From Chromatiaceae bacterium (GTDB lineage: Bacteria > Pseudomonadota > Gammaproteobacteria > Chromatiales > Chromatiaceae), in assembly GCA_016938795.1 (NCBI GenBank), contig JAFGTZ010000381.1:1-17738 (forward strand): a stretch of 17,738 nucleotides of DNA, in the 5' to 3' direction. Shown here piece after piece: positions 1 to 7,353 of the stretch. The translations under genes were made by a program, and so were the position numbers. Below the pieces are notes generated by a model. That model had not been told where the DNA came from and made no database searches. It worked only from the letters and a program-made list of their open reading frames with translations. The stretch's first letter is position 1; every line of letters starts with the position of its first letter.

Positions 1-8
1 CCGGGCTG

Positions 9-2372
9 CTAGTCCCGCGCCTTGAGCACCGCGAGCAGATCGAGCCGGCGGATCTGGCGCGCGACCAGAAGCCCCGAGAGCAGTGCGCTTGCCAGAATAA
101 CCAAGGCCGCGAAGGCAAGCACCCGCCCCTCGATGAGGAGTGGAATGCGATAGAGCTCGGTATCCAGTCCGGCGACGATGAGCGTGATCAGGCCCCAGCC
201 GATGAGCCAGCCGAGCGGAATGGCCAGCAGGGTGAGCAGGGCCAGCTCGCCGAGCAGCAACAGGCTCACCTCGCCCTGGGTGAACCCCAGTACCCGCAAG
301 GTGGCCAGCTCGCGCGCACGCTCGGCCAGGCTGATGCGGGCGGTGTTGTAGACCACCCCGAAGGCAAGGCTCCCGGCCAAAAGGGTCGTGATGAGGGCGA
401 AGGTGAGGACAATGCGCGCCATGGACTCCCGGAAGCTCTGGATGGCGCGCAGCCGCTCGCTGACCCCGGCAACCGCCGGCGCCTCGCGCAGCGTCGCGAT
501 GAGCGCCGCGCGCGCCTCGGGCGCCACCCGCAGCAGCGCCCCCGAGACCCGATCACCCTCGTTGAGCATCCGCCCCAGACTGTCGAACGCCATGTAGGCG
601 GCCATGCCGGTGAACTCGCGCACCAGGGCGCCCACCGGCAGCTCGCGCACCTGACGCGCCCCATCGAGCACCTCGACACGCACCCGGTCACCGACACGGA
701 CCTGGAGCCGCTCGGCCAGGGTCTCGCCGAGCACCAGCACACCAGGCATCGGCTCGATGACATCCAGATCGGCATCGAGCAGGCGGCGCAGACGCCCACC
801 CGGCACCACAGCCACCAGCTCGCAGCGCTCGCTTGCCCGCCCGCGATGCAGCCGCACCGGCAGGGCGCGCAGCGGCTCGACCGACTCCACCCCCGGCAGG
901 GCGGCCAGCTCGTGGAGCGCGCGGTGCGCCAGGGGCGAGACGAAGGTGACCGCCACATCCTCGCGCTGGGCGAGCCCGAACTGCACCGCGATGAGATGGT
1001 CGAGCGCGCCTTCCTGGAAGCGTCCCACCATGAGGATGGCGCAGCCCAGCGCGATGCCCAGCACGGCCAACGCCGCCTTGAGCGGGCGGCGTTCGAGCTG
1101 GCGCAGCAGCATGTGCGCGCTCGGACTGAAGAGGGCCGCAAGCCCCAGACGCTCGACCAGCGTGCGCCCATAGCGCGCTGGCGGCTCGGGCTGCATGGCC
1201 TCGGCAGGCGCCAGGCGCAACGCCCGGCGCAGCGCGCCGAGCACCCCGGCAAGCCCGGCGAGCAGCGTGATCAAAAGGGCCAGCACGAGCAGTTGCGGAC
1301 GGAGACGAAATTCCAGATAGGGAAAATGGAAAAAGCCGCCATAGAGTTCGGCCATGGCGTGCGCCAGCCACAGCCCGCCGGCACTGCCAAGCGCTAGCCC
1401 CAAGGCGAGAATCAGCAGCATCCAGTGCACATAATGCCGCGCGATGGCGGCATGGCTGTAGCCGAAGGCCTTGAGCATGCCGATCTGCTCGCGCTCGCTC
1501 GACACCAGCCGATCAAGCACCAGATGCAGCAGAAAGGCCGCCACGCCGAGAAAGATCGCCGGCAGCCAGCGCGCCAGGCCGCGGAGCTGATCGAGTTCGG
1601 CGCTCAGATAGCGATCGGAGAGCTGATCGGCGCGCAGCCTGGCGCTGCGCCCGCCATAGGGCTCAAGCAGCGGGTCGAGTTGCTCCAGCACCGCGAGCGG
1701 GCGCGCCTCGCGCTCCAGCATCAGGCTCAGGTCATTGAAGGCGCCATCGAGATCGCTGGCGGCGGCCAGGGCGCGCCGATTCATCCAGAGCACGCCATGG
1801 CGCGCGAAATCGGGGAAGAGATCGCCGGGACGGATCTGGTAGATAAACTCGGGCGAGAGGCCGATCCCGACGATCCGCAGGCGCAGACGATGACCCTCGA
1901 CGATGGCGACCAGGCCATCGCCCGCGTGCAGGGCATGCGCCTCGGCAAAGGCGCGTCCCACCACCACCTCGTCGTCGCGCCCCGGCTCGGGCGCTCGCCC
2001 CTCGCTCAGAAACAGCCGATTGAGCAGGCTCTCGCGCCCCTCGGGCAGGGACACCAGCTCGGCGCTCACCGCATCGGCAAAGCCCTCGACCTCCAGGGTG
2101 GCCCCAGCCAGCACCCGCGTCTCGACCAGACGCACCCCGGGAATGGCGGCAATGGACTCGACCAGACGCTCGGGGGCGCGCTCTAATGAGGCGAACACCT
2201 CGGCAAAGCGCGCCTCGCGATAATAGGCATCGCGTGTCAGGCTCAGGGCATCGAGCGCGCTCAGCGTCATGATGAGGGTCGCCACCCCGCCGCCCACCAC
2301 CACCGCGATGGCCAGCGCCTGGGCGCGCGCGCGCCAGGCGTCGCGCCACAGCTTGAGCGTCAGCGCCCTCAC
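9..2372 (-). CDS. FtsX/MacB-type ABC transporter permease (787 aa)
   Basis: This is the inner-membrane permease subunit of an ABC transporter of the FtsX superfamily, whose members drive transport or mechanotransmission across the periplasm rather than classical import. About eight hydrophobic segments are visible, near residues 18-38, 268-290, 316-337, 360-381, 431-451, 653-675, 703-733 and 750-772. Two large periplasmic domains lie between segments 1-2 and 5-6, so this is the duplicated two-FtsX layout in one chain. The stretch LAPAEAMQPEPPARYGRT after segment 4 is typical of the family linker. The start is GTG, overlapping the stop of the ATPase gene by 4 bp (GTGA), which suggests translational coupling. 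The stop is TAG at the left edge of the window. The substrate cannot be read from sequence; lipoprotein, lipid or peptide export are possible. Family is confident, substrate unknown. Confidence 0.9.
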   Translation of the reverse strand: MRALTLKLWRDAWRARAQALAIAVVVGGGVATLIMTLSALDALSLTRDAYYREARFAEVFASLERAPERLVESIAAIPGVRLVETRVLAGATLEVEGFADAVSAELVSLPEGRESLLNRLFLSEGRAPEPGRDDEVVVGRAFAEAHALHAGDGLVAIVEGHRLRLRIVGIGLSPEFIYQIRPGDLFPDFARHGVLWMNRRALAAASDLDGAFNDLSLMLEREARPLAVLEQLDPLLEPYGGRSARLRADQLSDRYLSAELDQLRGLARWLPAIFLGVAAFLLHLVLDRLVSSEREQIGMLKAFGYSHAAIARHYVHWMLLILALGLALGSAGGLWLAHAMAELYGGFFHFPYLEFRLRPQLLVLALLITLLAGLAGVLGALRRALRLAPAEAMQPEPPARYGRTLVERLGLAALFSPSAHMLLRQLERRPLKAALAVLGIALGCAILMVGRFQEGALDHLIAVQFGLAQREDVAVTFVSPLAHRALHELAALPGVESVEPLRALPVRLHRGRASERCELVAVVPGGRLRRLLDADLDVIEPMPGVLVLGETLAERLQVRVGDRVRVEVLDGARQVRELPVGALVREFTGMAAYMAFDSLGRMLNEGDRVSGALLRVAPEARAALIATLREAPAVAGVSERLRAIQSFRESMARIVLTFALITTLLAGSLAFGVVYNTARISLAERARELATLRVLGFTQGEVSLLLLGELALLTLLAIPLGWLIGWGLITLIVAGLDTELYRIPLLIEGRVLAFAALVILASALLSGLLVARQIRRLDLLAVLKARD

Positions 2373-3094
2373 CAGATGAGCCCGCCCGGCGCTTGCGGCT
2401 CGGCATTGGTCGCGACCGACTGAATCCGACCGTCGGCCATGCGCACCACCCGATCGGCCATGGCGGCAATGGCCGCGTTATGCGTGATAAGCACCGTGGT
2501 GGCGCCCAGCTCGCGATTGACGCGCCCGAGCACCTCCAACACCCGCACCCCGGTGGCCGAGTCGAGCGCGCCGGTCGGCTCATCGCACAGCAACAGCGCC
2601 GGGCGCTTGGCCAGCGCGCGCGCAATGGCCACACGCTGCTGCTCGCCGCCCGAGAGCTGGGAGGGAAAATGATGCTGCCGCGCGCCCAGGCCCACCCGGT
2701 CGAGCGCCTCCTCTGGGGGCATGGGATTGCGTGCGATGTCGGTCACCAGGGCCACATTTTCGCGCGCGGTGAGACTGGGAATGAGGTTGTAGAACTGAAA
2801 GACAAAGCCCACCCGCTCGCGCCGAAACAGGGTGAGGGCGCGTTCGCTCAGGGCGCCGAGCGACTGGCCAAGTACCTGGACGGATCCCGCGCTGGGCCGG
2901 TCGAGTCCGCCGAGCAGATTGAGCAGGGTCGATTTGCCGCTTCCCGATGGACCGAGCATCACCACCAGTTCGCCTGGCCAGAGTTGCAGATCCACCCCGC
3001 GCAGCGCCTCGACCTGCAGATCGCCAAGCGGATAGATCTTGGTGAGGCCCTGCGTCTCGATGATGGGGCCTGGATCAGGGCTGCTCGACGCCAT
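2369..3094 (-). CDS. ABC transporter ATP-binding protein, LolD/MacB-type (241 aa)
   Basis: This cytoplasmic ATPase should energise the permease encoded directly downstream. All ABC motifs are present: Walker A GPSGSGKST (48-56), Q-loop Gln100, signature LSGGEQQRVAIARAL from 147, Walker B LLLCDEPTGALD (167-178) and the H-loop His205. The sequence GFVFQFYNLIPSLTARENV is characteristic of the LolD/MacB/FtsE group that partners FtsX-type permeases. Its length is normal for a single nucleotide-binding domain. The ATG at 3092-3094 has no clear Shine-Dalgarno, but the upstream diguanylate cyclase stops only 14 bp before it, so reinitiation or coupling is plausible. Its own stop overlaps the permease GTG. 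There is no membrane-fusion-protein gene next to it inside the window, so it is not a complete MacAB-like set here. Confidence 0.93.
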   Translation of the reverse strand: MASSSPDPGPIIETQGLTKIYPLGDLQVEALRGVDLQLWPGELVVMLGPSGSGKSTLLNLLGGLDRPSAGSVQVLGQSLGALSERALTLFRRERVGFVFQFYNLIPSLTARENVALVTDIARNPMPPEEALDRVGLGARQHHFPSQLSGGEQQRVAIARALAKRPALLLCDEPTGALDSATGVRVLEVLGRVNRELGATTVLITHNAAIAAMADRVVRMADGRIQSVATNAEPQAPGGLIW

Positions 3095-3108
3095 GGCCTG
3101 GAGCGCGC

Positions 3109-4092
3109 TCAGCCCGGCCTGGGCGCGGCCTGCACGACGGGCCGCTCCGACTCGCCCGGGCCTTGGATTTGATTGCGCCCGTTGTGCTTGGCGCGATAGA
3201 GCTCGGCATCGGCGCGGATGAAGAGATCAATGGTGTTGCGGTCAGCCGCGCGCAGCTCGGCCAGACCCGCGCTGAAGGTGACCGGCTGAAGACGCTCACC
3301 GCCCTCGCGCGGATGCACCAGCGGTGGATCGGCGCGCAGCCGCGCGAGGATATCCTCCAGCAGTCGTCGCGCACCCGACGCCTCGGTGCAGGGCATGCAG
3401 ATGGCGAACTCCTCGCCGCCGATGCGCCCGAGCACATCATGCTGGCGCACCCGCGCGCGCAGCAGGGCGCTCACATGGCGCAACACCTCGTCGCCCGCCG
3501 GATGACCCAGGGTGTCGTTGATGTCCTTGAACAGATCCAGATCGAGGATGGCAAGCTGAAGGCTGTGACCATAGCGATGGGCGCGCTCAATCTCAGCATC
3601 GGCGCGTTGCAGAAACACCCGGCGCGTGCAGACCCCGGTCAGCTCATCCTGGGTGGCCAGACGCATGAGTTCGGCCTCCAACTCTTTGCGCCGGGTGATG
3701 TTGACCACCATCCAGGCCACGCAGGGGCGCGCCAGCTCGCTGTCAAGGATGGGCGAGACGCGCCCCTCGAACCACTGTTCCTCCTCGGGCCCGTCGCGTT
3801 GATTACCCTCGCACTCCAGCGAGGACAGGGCGAACTCCAGGGTCTGCACCCGATTCTCGGCGATGGCCTGGCGCACCACGCCAAGAAACCGCTCGGCGGT
3901 GCCCGCAGGCAGCACCTCGCTCAGGGTGCGCCCAATCAGATAATCGCCGCTGTCGTAGTGCTCGCGCGAGGCGCCACCCAGGACACCGAGATAGCGGCCC
4001 TCGTCGTCGATCACGAAGATGGGATCAGCCAGCGAGCGGGCAATGGCCGCGAGCAATGGATCGCAGCTCATCTTAAACAGCACGTCCGACAT
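3109..4092 (-). CDS. PAS-GGDEF diguanylate cyclase (327 aa)
   Basis: The protein is predicted to make cyclic di-GMP from two GTP in the cytoplasm. An N-terminal PAS domain (about 17-135, FVIDDEGRYLGVLGGASREH) precedes a GGDEF domain (about 145-310) with an intact active-site GGEEF at 225-229. The inhibitory I-site RQHD (216-219) sits exactly five residues before it, so activity and product feedback are both expected. No transmembrane segment is seen. I chose the ATG at 4090-4092 (MSDVLFKMS): a purine-rich GGGGGC lies about 6 bp upstream, and the 38 residues added by the in-frame ATG at 4206 look non-coding. It is the first gene of a probable operon with the ABC ATPase (14 bp gap) and permease. 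The PAS ligand is unknown; the pairing with an FtsX transporter may mean that signalling and transport are linked. Confidence 0.92.
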   Translation of the reverse strand: MSDVLFKMSCDPLLAAIARSLADPIFVIDDEGRYLGVLGGASREHYDSGDYLIGRTLSEVLPAGTAERFLGVVRQAIAENRVQTLEFALSSLECEGNQRDGPEEEQWFEGRVSPILDSELARPCVAWMVVNITRRKELEAELMRLATQDELTGVCTRRVFLQRADAEIERAHRYGHSLQLAILDLDLFKDINDTLGHPAGDEVLRHVSALLRARVRQHDVLGRIGGEEFAICMPCTEASGARRLLEDILARLRADPPLVHPREGGERLQPVTFSAGLAELRAADRNTIDLFIRADAELYRAKHNGRNQIQGPGESERPVVQAAPRPG

Positions 4093-4188
4093 AGTGCCCC
4101 CATTGATAATCGCCAGATCCAACGCATCGGCCCAGCCTCGACCTTCAGCGCGGGATGGCAAGTGCGAGCAATTCAGATTGAGTGCGCC

Positions 4189-4217
4189 ATTGTAAACCCA
4201 TCGCAAATCCGTTTGCG
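4189..4217 (-). promoter_or_regulatory. Candidate leftward promoter with operator-like dyad over its -35
   Basis: On the minus strand TACAAT (4194 to 4189) matches the sigma70 -10 at five of six positions. Seventeen bases upstream lies CGCAAA, a poor -35 element. That hexamer is one arm of the perfect dyad CGCAAA-TCCG-TTTGCG (4202-4217), so a dimeric regulator could bind over the -35. Transcription from here would give a leader of about 90 nt to the ATG at 4092. On the plus strand the same dyad is followed by five T residues, but no plus-strand gene lies upstream that would need a terminator. Confidence 0.3.
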
Positions 4218-4223
4218 TTTTTC

Positions 4224-4290
4224 CTCGGTCGCTCCCTGAGACACCGCAGCGAGCGACCGAGTCGGTGCTCGGGGAAACACCGATTCAGGG
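4224..4290. repeat. Inverted repeat with 11-bp perfect arms and alternative pairings
   Basis: CTCGGTCGCTC (4224-4234) and GAGCGACCGAG (4251-4261) are perfect complements around a 16-nt loop. Just beyond, TCGGTG (4262-4267) can pair with CACCGA (4278-4283), and its CGGTG core could instead pair with CACCG at 4242-4246 inside the first loop. CCCTGA (4234-4239) also complements TCAGGG (4285-4290). No T-tract follows on either strand, so it is not an ordinary intrinsic terminator. It may be an operator cluster or a structured leader. Confidence 0.6.
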
Positions 4291-4398
4291 ATGGAATTTG
4301 ACAGTGACAGAATGTCTGTGGGTGCTGGGGCCGATTCACTTCCCCGCCCGCTTTATCATTTCGTCGGACGCTGACCGACAGATCCTTGGAGGGGTGTC

Positions 4399-5394
4399 AT
4401 GAGGCTTGATGCAGACTGGGCTCAAGAAGGCGCCCGGCATCCGAAGATTTGGCACCCTGCACCCGCCCTCTTGGCGCTGATCCTGCTGAGTGTCGGTGCG
4501 AGTTCAGTCTGCCGAGCCACGCTCATCCCCAGCGCCTGGACAGAGGCCGAGTGGATGATCGAGACTTGGCTCGTCACTCCCAGCGACTGGCTCTCGCCCA
4601 TCCTCGATCCCTTTGGCCTGCCACTGGTTGCAAGCATCGACACCCAAACCCTGGCTGTAGCCACCGCACCGCCCGATTCGGGCAGCGCGCCAAGCGCGCA
4701 TGGCGCCTTCGCCCTGTCGAGCGCCAATCTCTCCCGTCCGCTCACCAGCGCGCCTTTCGCCGGCGGCGGCACGGGTCTCTTGCTCGGCGAGATGCACATC
4801 GCCCAGCAGACCCAGGCTGCGGCCCTGAGCGCGGCGCCGCTCTATGCCCAGGCCACGGCAAGCGCGACGGCCATCAGCCCACCCCTGCTGATCCTGGAGC
4901 CCAATGACGCCTGGATCGAGGTGCGCTGGAATATTGAAACGCTCAATCTTGCCGCCACCCCGCAGGCCGCCCTGGCCTACAGTGCACAGAGTCTGGACGT
5001 CCTCGTCGAACCGCTCTCGGGCGCCCCGCCCATCCACGAGTCGCTGGGGATCGCGCTGCTGGTTGATAGCCTTGGGCTGCAACTCACAACCTGGGAGCCC
5101 GAGGAGAGCCAGACACTGGCGCAGTGGAGCCTGAGCCAGTCATGGGGGCCGCTGAGCAGCGGACTGAACGCCTTTCTCACCGCGCCCGAGCCGCTGAGTT
5201 TCACCCTGGCGCTCCCTGATGAGCCGGCTTTAGTCAGTTTCGCCGCCAGCGCCCTGGCGCTGGCCTACGAGGCGCCGCTGATCGAGCGAACCGAGCCCCG
5301 CCCCCTGGCCGCGCCGCCAAGCTGGCTGCTCATTGTGACCGCGCTGGTGCTGCTGTCCTGGGCGTCGTGCGCACGCCGAGCAGCGCGGGAGTAA
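4399..5394 (+). CDS. Unrecognised exported protein with C-terminal membrane anchor (331 aa)
   Basis: I do not recognise this family. The N-terminus has a hydrophobic stretch at about 20-40 after a polar, partly basic lead, consistent with a Sec signal or signal anchor. The C-terminus has a single hydrophobic segment (about 306-323) followed by the basic tail CARRAARE. An EP pair (299-300) precedes it, recalling a degenerate PEP-CTERM or other C-terminal sorting signal, but the canonical VPEP is missing. The body is rich in Ala, Ser, Leu and Pro with alternating hydrophobic residues suggestive of beta structure (for example AWIEVRWNIETLNLA, 171-185), and has no catalytic motif I can name. The ATG follows GGAGGGG with good spacing. 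Only 6 bp separate its stop from the LysR gene, so it probably heads the operon with the regulator and the C39 peptidase. A role at the cell envelope is inference from location and topology. Confidence 0.8.
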   Translation: MRLDADWAQEGARHPKIWHPAPALLALILLSVGASSVCRATLIPSAWTEAEWMIETWLVTPSDWLSPILDPFGLPLVASIDTQTLAVATAPPDSGSAPSAHGAFALSSANLSRPLTSAPFAGGGTGLLLGEMHIAQQTQAAALSAAPLYAQATASATAISPPLLILEPNDAWIEVRWNIETLNLAATPQAALAYSAQSLDVLVEPLSGAPPIHESLGIALLVDSLGLQLTTWEPEESQTLAQWSLSQSWGPLSSGLNAFLTAPEPLSFTLALPDEPALVSFAASALALAYEAPLIERTEPRPLAAPPSWLLIVTALVLLSWASCARRAARE

Positions 5395-5400
5395 ACCGCC

Positions 5401-6435
5401 ATGGAACACCCCAAGGCCCAGGCGCGTCCCCTGTCCATAGCTACCGGCTCGCCGCCACCCACGCCAGCTTCCGCTCAGGGCGCGCCCCTGGTGGTACCCC
5501 GCACCAGTCTCGACGAATGGGCGGCCCTGCTGGCGGTGGTGGACTGCGGCGGCTTTGCCCAAGCGGCACAGGCCCTGCACAAAAGCCAGTCCTCGGTGAG
5601 CTATCAGGTCACCAAGCTCCAGGAGCAACTTGACGTACCACTGTTACGCATTCGCGGACGCAAGGCCGAACTGACCGAGGTCGGGCGCAGCCTCTTGCAA
5701 CGCGCCCGCTGGCTGCTGCGCGAGGCAGCGGCCATCGAGCGCCAAGCCGCCGATCATCGTCGCGGCTGGGAGCGCGAAATCGTCTTGCTCATGGATGCGC
5801 TCTGTCCCGAGACCCTGGCACTCGATGCGCTGCACCGCTTCGAGCAAAGCGCGCACAGCGCCACCCGCGTGCGGCTAGAGGAGATCCCCGCCGAGGGCGC
5901 CCTGAGCCGTCTGCTCGCAGGCGATGTCGATTTGCTGATCGGCGCCGAGGTGCCTGATGGCTATCGTGGCGATCCGCTGTGCCAAATCGAATTTCTGCCC
6001 GTGGCCCACCGCGATCATCCGCTGGCGCGTCTCGAACGCCCAATCAATGAAGGCGACCTGTTGCGCGAACGTCAGATCGTCTCGCTCGACATGCGTGTCC
6101 TGCACCAGAAAACCCAGGTGCTGGCGCAGTCGGATGCCTTCTGGATGGTGAGCAACGTCGATAAGGCCCTGGCCGCAGTGCGCCGCGCCCTGGGCTTTGC
6201 CTGGCTGCCCCGGCACCGGATCGCTGCGGCGCTTGACGAAGGCGAGCTGTACATTCTGCCCATTAACGCAGGGGCGCCGCTGCAACTCATGCTCTATCTC
6301 ACCCTGGCCGGTCGCGAGTCCACCGGGCCGGGCGCGCGTCTGCTCAGCGACTTTCTGCAAAAGGCCGCCTGCTCGGATGAGGTGACCGCCCCCGACCCCA
6401 TCGCGCCGCCCCTGTTTCGAGGAATTCGCACATGA
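5401..6435 (+). CDS. LysR-type transcriptional regulator (344 aa)
   Basis: This is a DNA-binding regulator of the LysR family. The winged helix-turn-helix spans about residues 36-95, with the classic pattern FAQAAQALHKSQSSVSYQV and LRIRGRKAELTEVGRSLL. A periplasmic-binding-protein-like effector domain follows, including LLAGDVDLLIGAE and ending near residue 325. The first 33 residues are a Pro/Ala-rich extension unusual for the family. The ATG at 5401 is supported by GGGAG about 9 bp upstream, but a later GTG near 5490 could be the true start. The stop codon overlaps the start of the C39 peptidase gene (ATGA), so regulator and peptidase should be co-translated. LysR proteins bind dyads with a T-N11-A core, and such a site lies at 7324-7346 before the small exported proteins, which makes it a plausible target. 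The ligand is unknown. Confidence 0.93.
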   Translation: MEHPKAQARPLSIATGSPPPTPASAQGAPLVVPRTSLDEWAALLAVVDCGGFAQAAQALHKSQSSVSYQVTKLQEQLDVPLLRIRGRKAELTEVGRSLLQRARWLLREAAAIERQAADHRRGWEREIVLLMDALCPETLALDALHRFEQSAHSATRVRLEEIPAEGALSRLLAGDVDLLIGAEVPDGYRGDPLCQIEFLPVAHRDHPLARLERPINEGDLLRERQIVSLDMRVLHQKTQVLAQSDAFWMVSNVDKALAAVRRALGFAWLPRHRIAAALDEGELYILPINAGAPLQLMLYLTLAGRESTGPGARLLSDFLQKAACSDEVTAPDPIAPPLFRGIRT

Positions 6436-7061
6436 AGGCGCCAATCGCCGGCGTGCTTGCCGGCTCGCTTCTGGCAGGCGGTCTTGCCCACCCCGAGGAG
6501 CAACTGAGCGATGAGCGAGCGGTGCGCTCGCTCATTGAGCTGCGCCGCAACGGCGTGGTCATGCAGGAGTGGGATCTGAGCTGCGGCGCGGCAGCCCTCA
6601 CGACACTGCTCAACCAGCAATTTTCCGATCCGCTGAGCGAACGCGAGGTCGCCACCGCGCTCATGAATCGCCCTGAATATCTGCGCAACCCCGATCTGGT
6701 GCGTCTGCGACAGGGATTTTCGCTGCTGGATCTGAAGCGTTTTGTCGAATCGCGCGGCTATCGCGGGGTTGGCCTCGGGCGCCTGGAACTTGAAGATCTG
6801 GACGCCCGCGCGCCCCTGCTGGTTCCCATCGAGAGCCACGGCTACAACCACTTTGTCATCTACCGCGGCAGCCTCGGCAACCGCGTCCTGCTCGCCGACC
6901 CGGCCTGGGGCAACCGCACCCTGCTCAAGGCGCACTTCGAGTCGATGTGGATCGATTTCCCCGAGATCGGTCGGGTCGGCTTTCAGGTTCTGAGCGCCAG
7001 CGGCGAGCGCCCGCCCAACCGCTTCGCGCCCGATCCGCGCGACTTTGTCATGCTGCGCTGA
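6432..7061 (+). CDS. Periplasmic C39-family cysteine peptidase, FapD-like (209 aa)
   Basis: The papain-like fold of peptidase family C39 is indicated by all catalytic elements: oxyanion-hole Gln45, nucleophile Cys51 in DLSCGAAALTTLL, His140 in SHGYNHFVIY, and Asp156 in LLADPAWG. C39 enzymes classically cleave after double-glycine leaders. Here the domain stands alone with a short Sec signal (cleavage near GGLA-HP, residue 20), not fused to an ABC exporter, so it should act in the periplasm. That arrangement matches FapD of the Pseudomonas Fap amyloid operon. The ATG at 6432 has GAGGA 8 bp upstream and overlaps the LysR stop. The three small exported proteins downstream carry leader-like motifs in the right register and are the obvious candidate substrates. 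Family assignment is strong; the FapD equivalence rests mainly on context. Confidence 0.88.
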   Translation: MKAPIAGVLAGSLLAGGLAHPEEQLSDERAVRSLIELRRNGVVMQEWDLSCGAAALTTLLNQQFSDPLSEREVATALMNRPEYLRNPDLVRLRQGFSLLDLKRFVESRGYRGVGLGRLELEDLDARAPLLVPIESHGYNHFVIYRGSLGNRVLLADPAWGNRTLLKAHFESMWIDFPEIGRVGFQVLSASGERPPNRFAPDPRDFVMLR

Positions 7062-7120
7062 GCGTCCAGCCCGGAGCGCATGAGGAAAACCGAAAAATTG
7101 ATATGCAGTGCGTATAACCC

Positions 7121-7140
7121 AGCGCCCCATTGAGGGCGCT
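7121..7140 (+). other. Short hairpin downstream of the C39 peptidase gene
   Basis: AGCGCCC (7121-7127) and GGGCGCT (7134-7140) form a perfect 7-bp GC-rich stem with a 6-nt loop, 60 bp past the peptidase stop. No T-tract follows, so it may protect the 3' end or act with Rho rather than terminate by itself. Confidence 0.4.
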
Positions 7141-7260
7141 GACCACGCGTTCCAGCCTGTCACGACGACTCCCCCTTGCGCGCGCAATTCACGCCGCGCC
7201 ATCGCCTCCTTTTGGCCCCGCAGTGATTTCAAGAACCCCATCATTCAGAATTACGCATCT

Positions 7261-7272
7261 CATTGCGCAATG
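7261..7272. promoter_or_regulatory. Perfect 12-bp palindrome, possible operator
   Basis: CATTGCGCAATG reads identically on both strands and lies about 65 bp upstream of the proposed -35. Part of it (CATTGCGC) recurs at 7378-7385, downstream of the proposed -10. This is compatible with a regulator that binds on both sides of the promoter, but a palindrome of this length may also be chance. Confidence 0.3.
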
Positions 7273-7323
7273 GTTTTTGGCTAAATGCCGAGCGCGCAAG
7301 GCGCCTGAAAATCCGCCCCAAAA

Positions 7324-7353
7324 ATTGATCGCATCTTTCGATCAATGAATGAT
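7324..7353 (+). promoter_or_regulatory. Candidate sigma70 promoter overlapped by a LysR-type T-N11-A dyad
   Basis: TTGATC (7325-7330) and AATGAT (7348-7353) each match four of six consensus positions for -35 and -10, with the optimal 17-bp spacing. The perfect dyad ATTGATCG-N7-CGATCAAT (7324-7331 and 7339-7346) covers the -35 and the spacer. Within it T7329 and A7341 are separated by exactly 11 nt, the LysR-box core. Transcription would start near 7360 and run into the three small exported proteins. A regulator bound here would overlap RNA polymerase and so would more likely repress. Confidence 0.45.

Larger units (their letters stand above)
4093..4398. other. Divergent intergenic control region rich in inverted repeats
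   Basis: These 306 bp separate the diguanylate cyclase (leftward) from the 331-aa exported protein (rightward). They contain a candidate leftward promoter with a dyad (4189-4217), a long inverted repeat with competing partners (4224-4290), and a short dyad ACAGA-ATG-TCTGT at 4307-4319. The plus-strand gene has a good ribosome site (GGAGGGG about 8 bp before its ATG). I found no convincing sigma70 promoter for it: TTGACA at 4298-4303 lacks a -10 at proper spacing, and TATCAT at 4354-4359 lacks a -35. No small ORF or RNA gene is supported here. Confidence 0.6.

Noticed and set aside
4093..4206. Upstream ATG extending the diguanylate cyclase by 38 residues
   Set aside because: The extension has no domain character, the ATG at 4092 has a purine-rich ribosome site, and the best -10 candidate (4189-4194) would exclude the longer start.
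3163..4239. Long plus-strand reading frame (358 codons) opposite the diguanylate cyclase
   Set aside because: The minus strand carries an unmistakable PAS-GGDEF protein over the same bases; the plus-strand translation has no family character and is a GC-rich shadow.
4298..4326. Sigma70 promoter from the perfect TTGACA at 4298
   Set aside because: The positions 16-18 bp downstream are GC-rich with no -10 resemblance.
7325..7345. FNR/Anr box (TTGAT-N4-ATCAA)
   Set aside because: The half-sites are present but 11 nt apart instead of 4, which fits a LysR-type dyad and not FNR.
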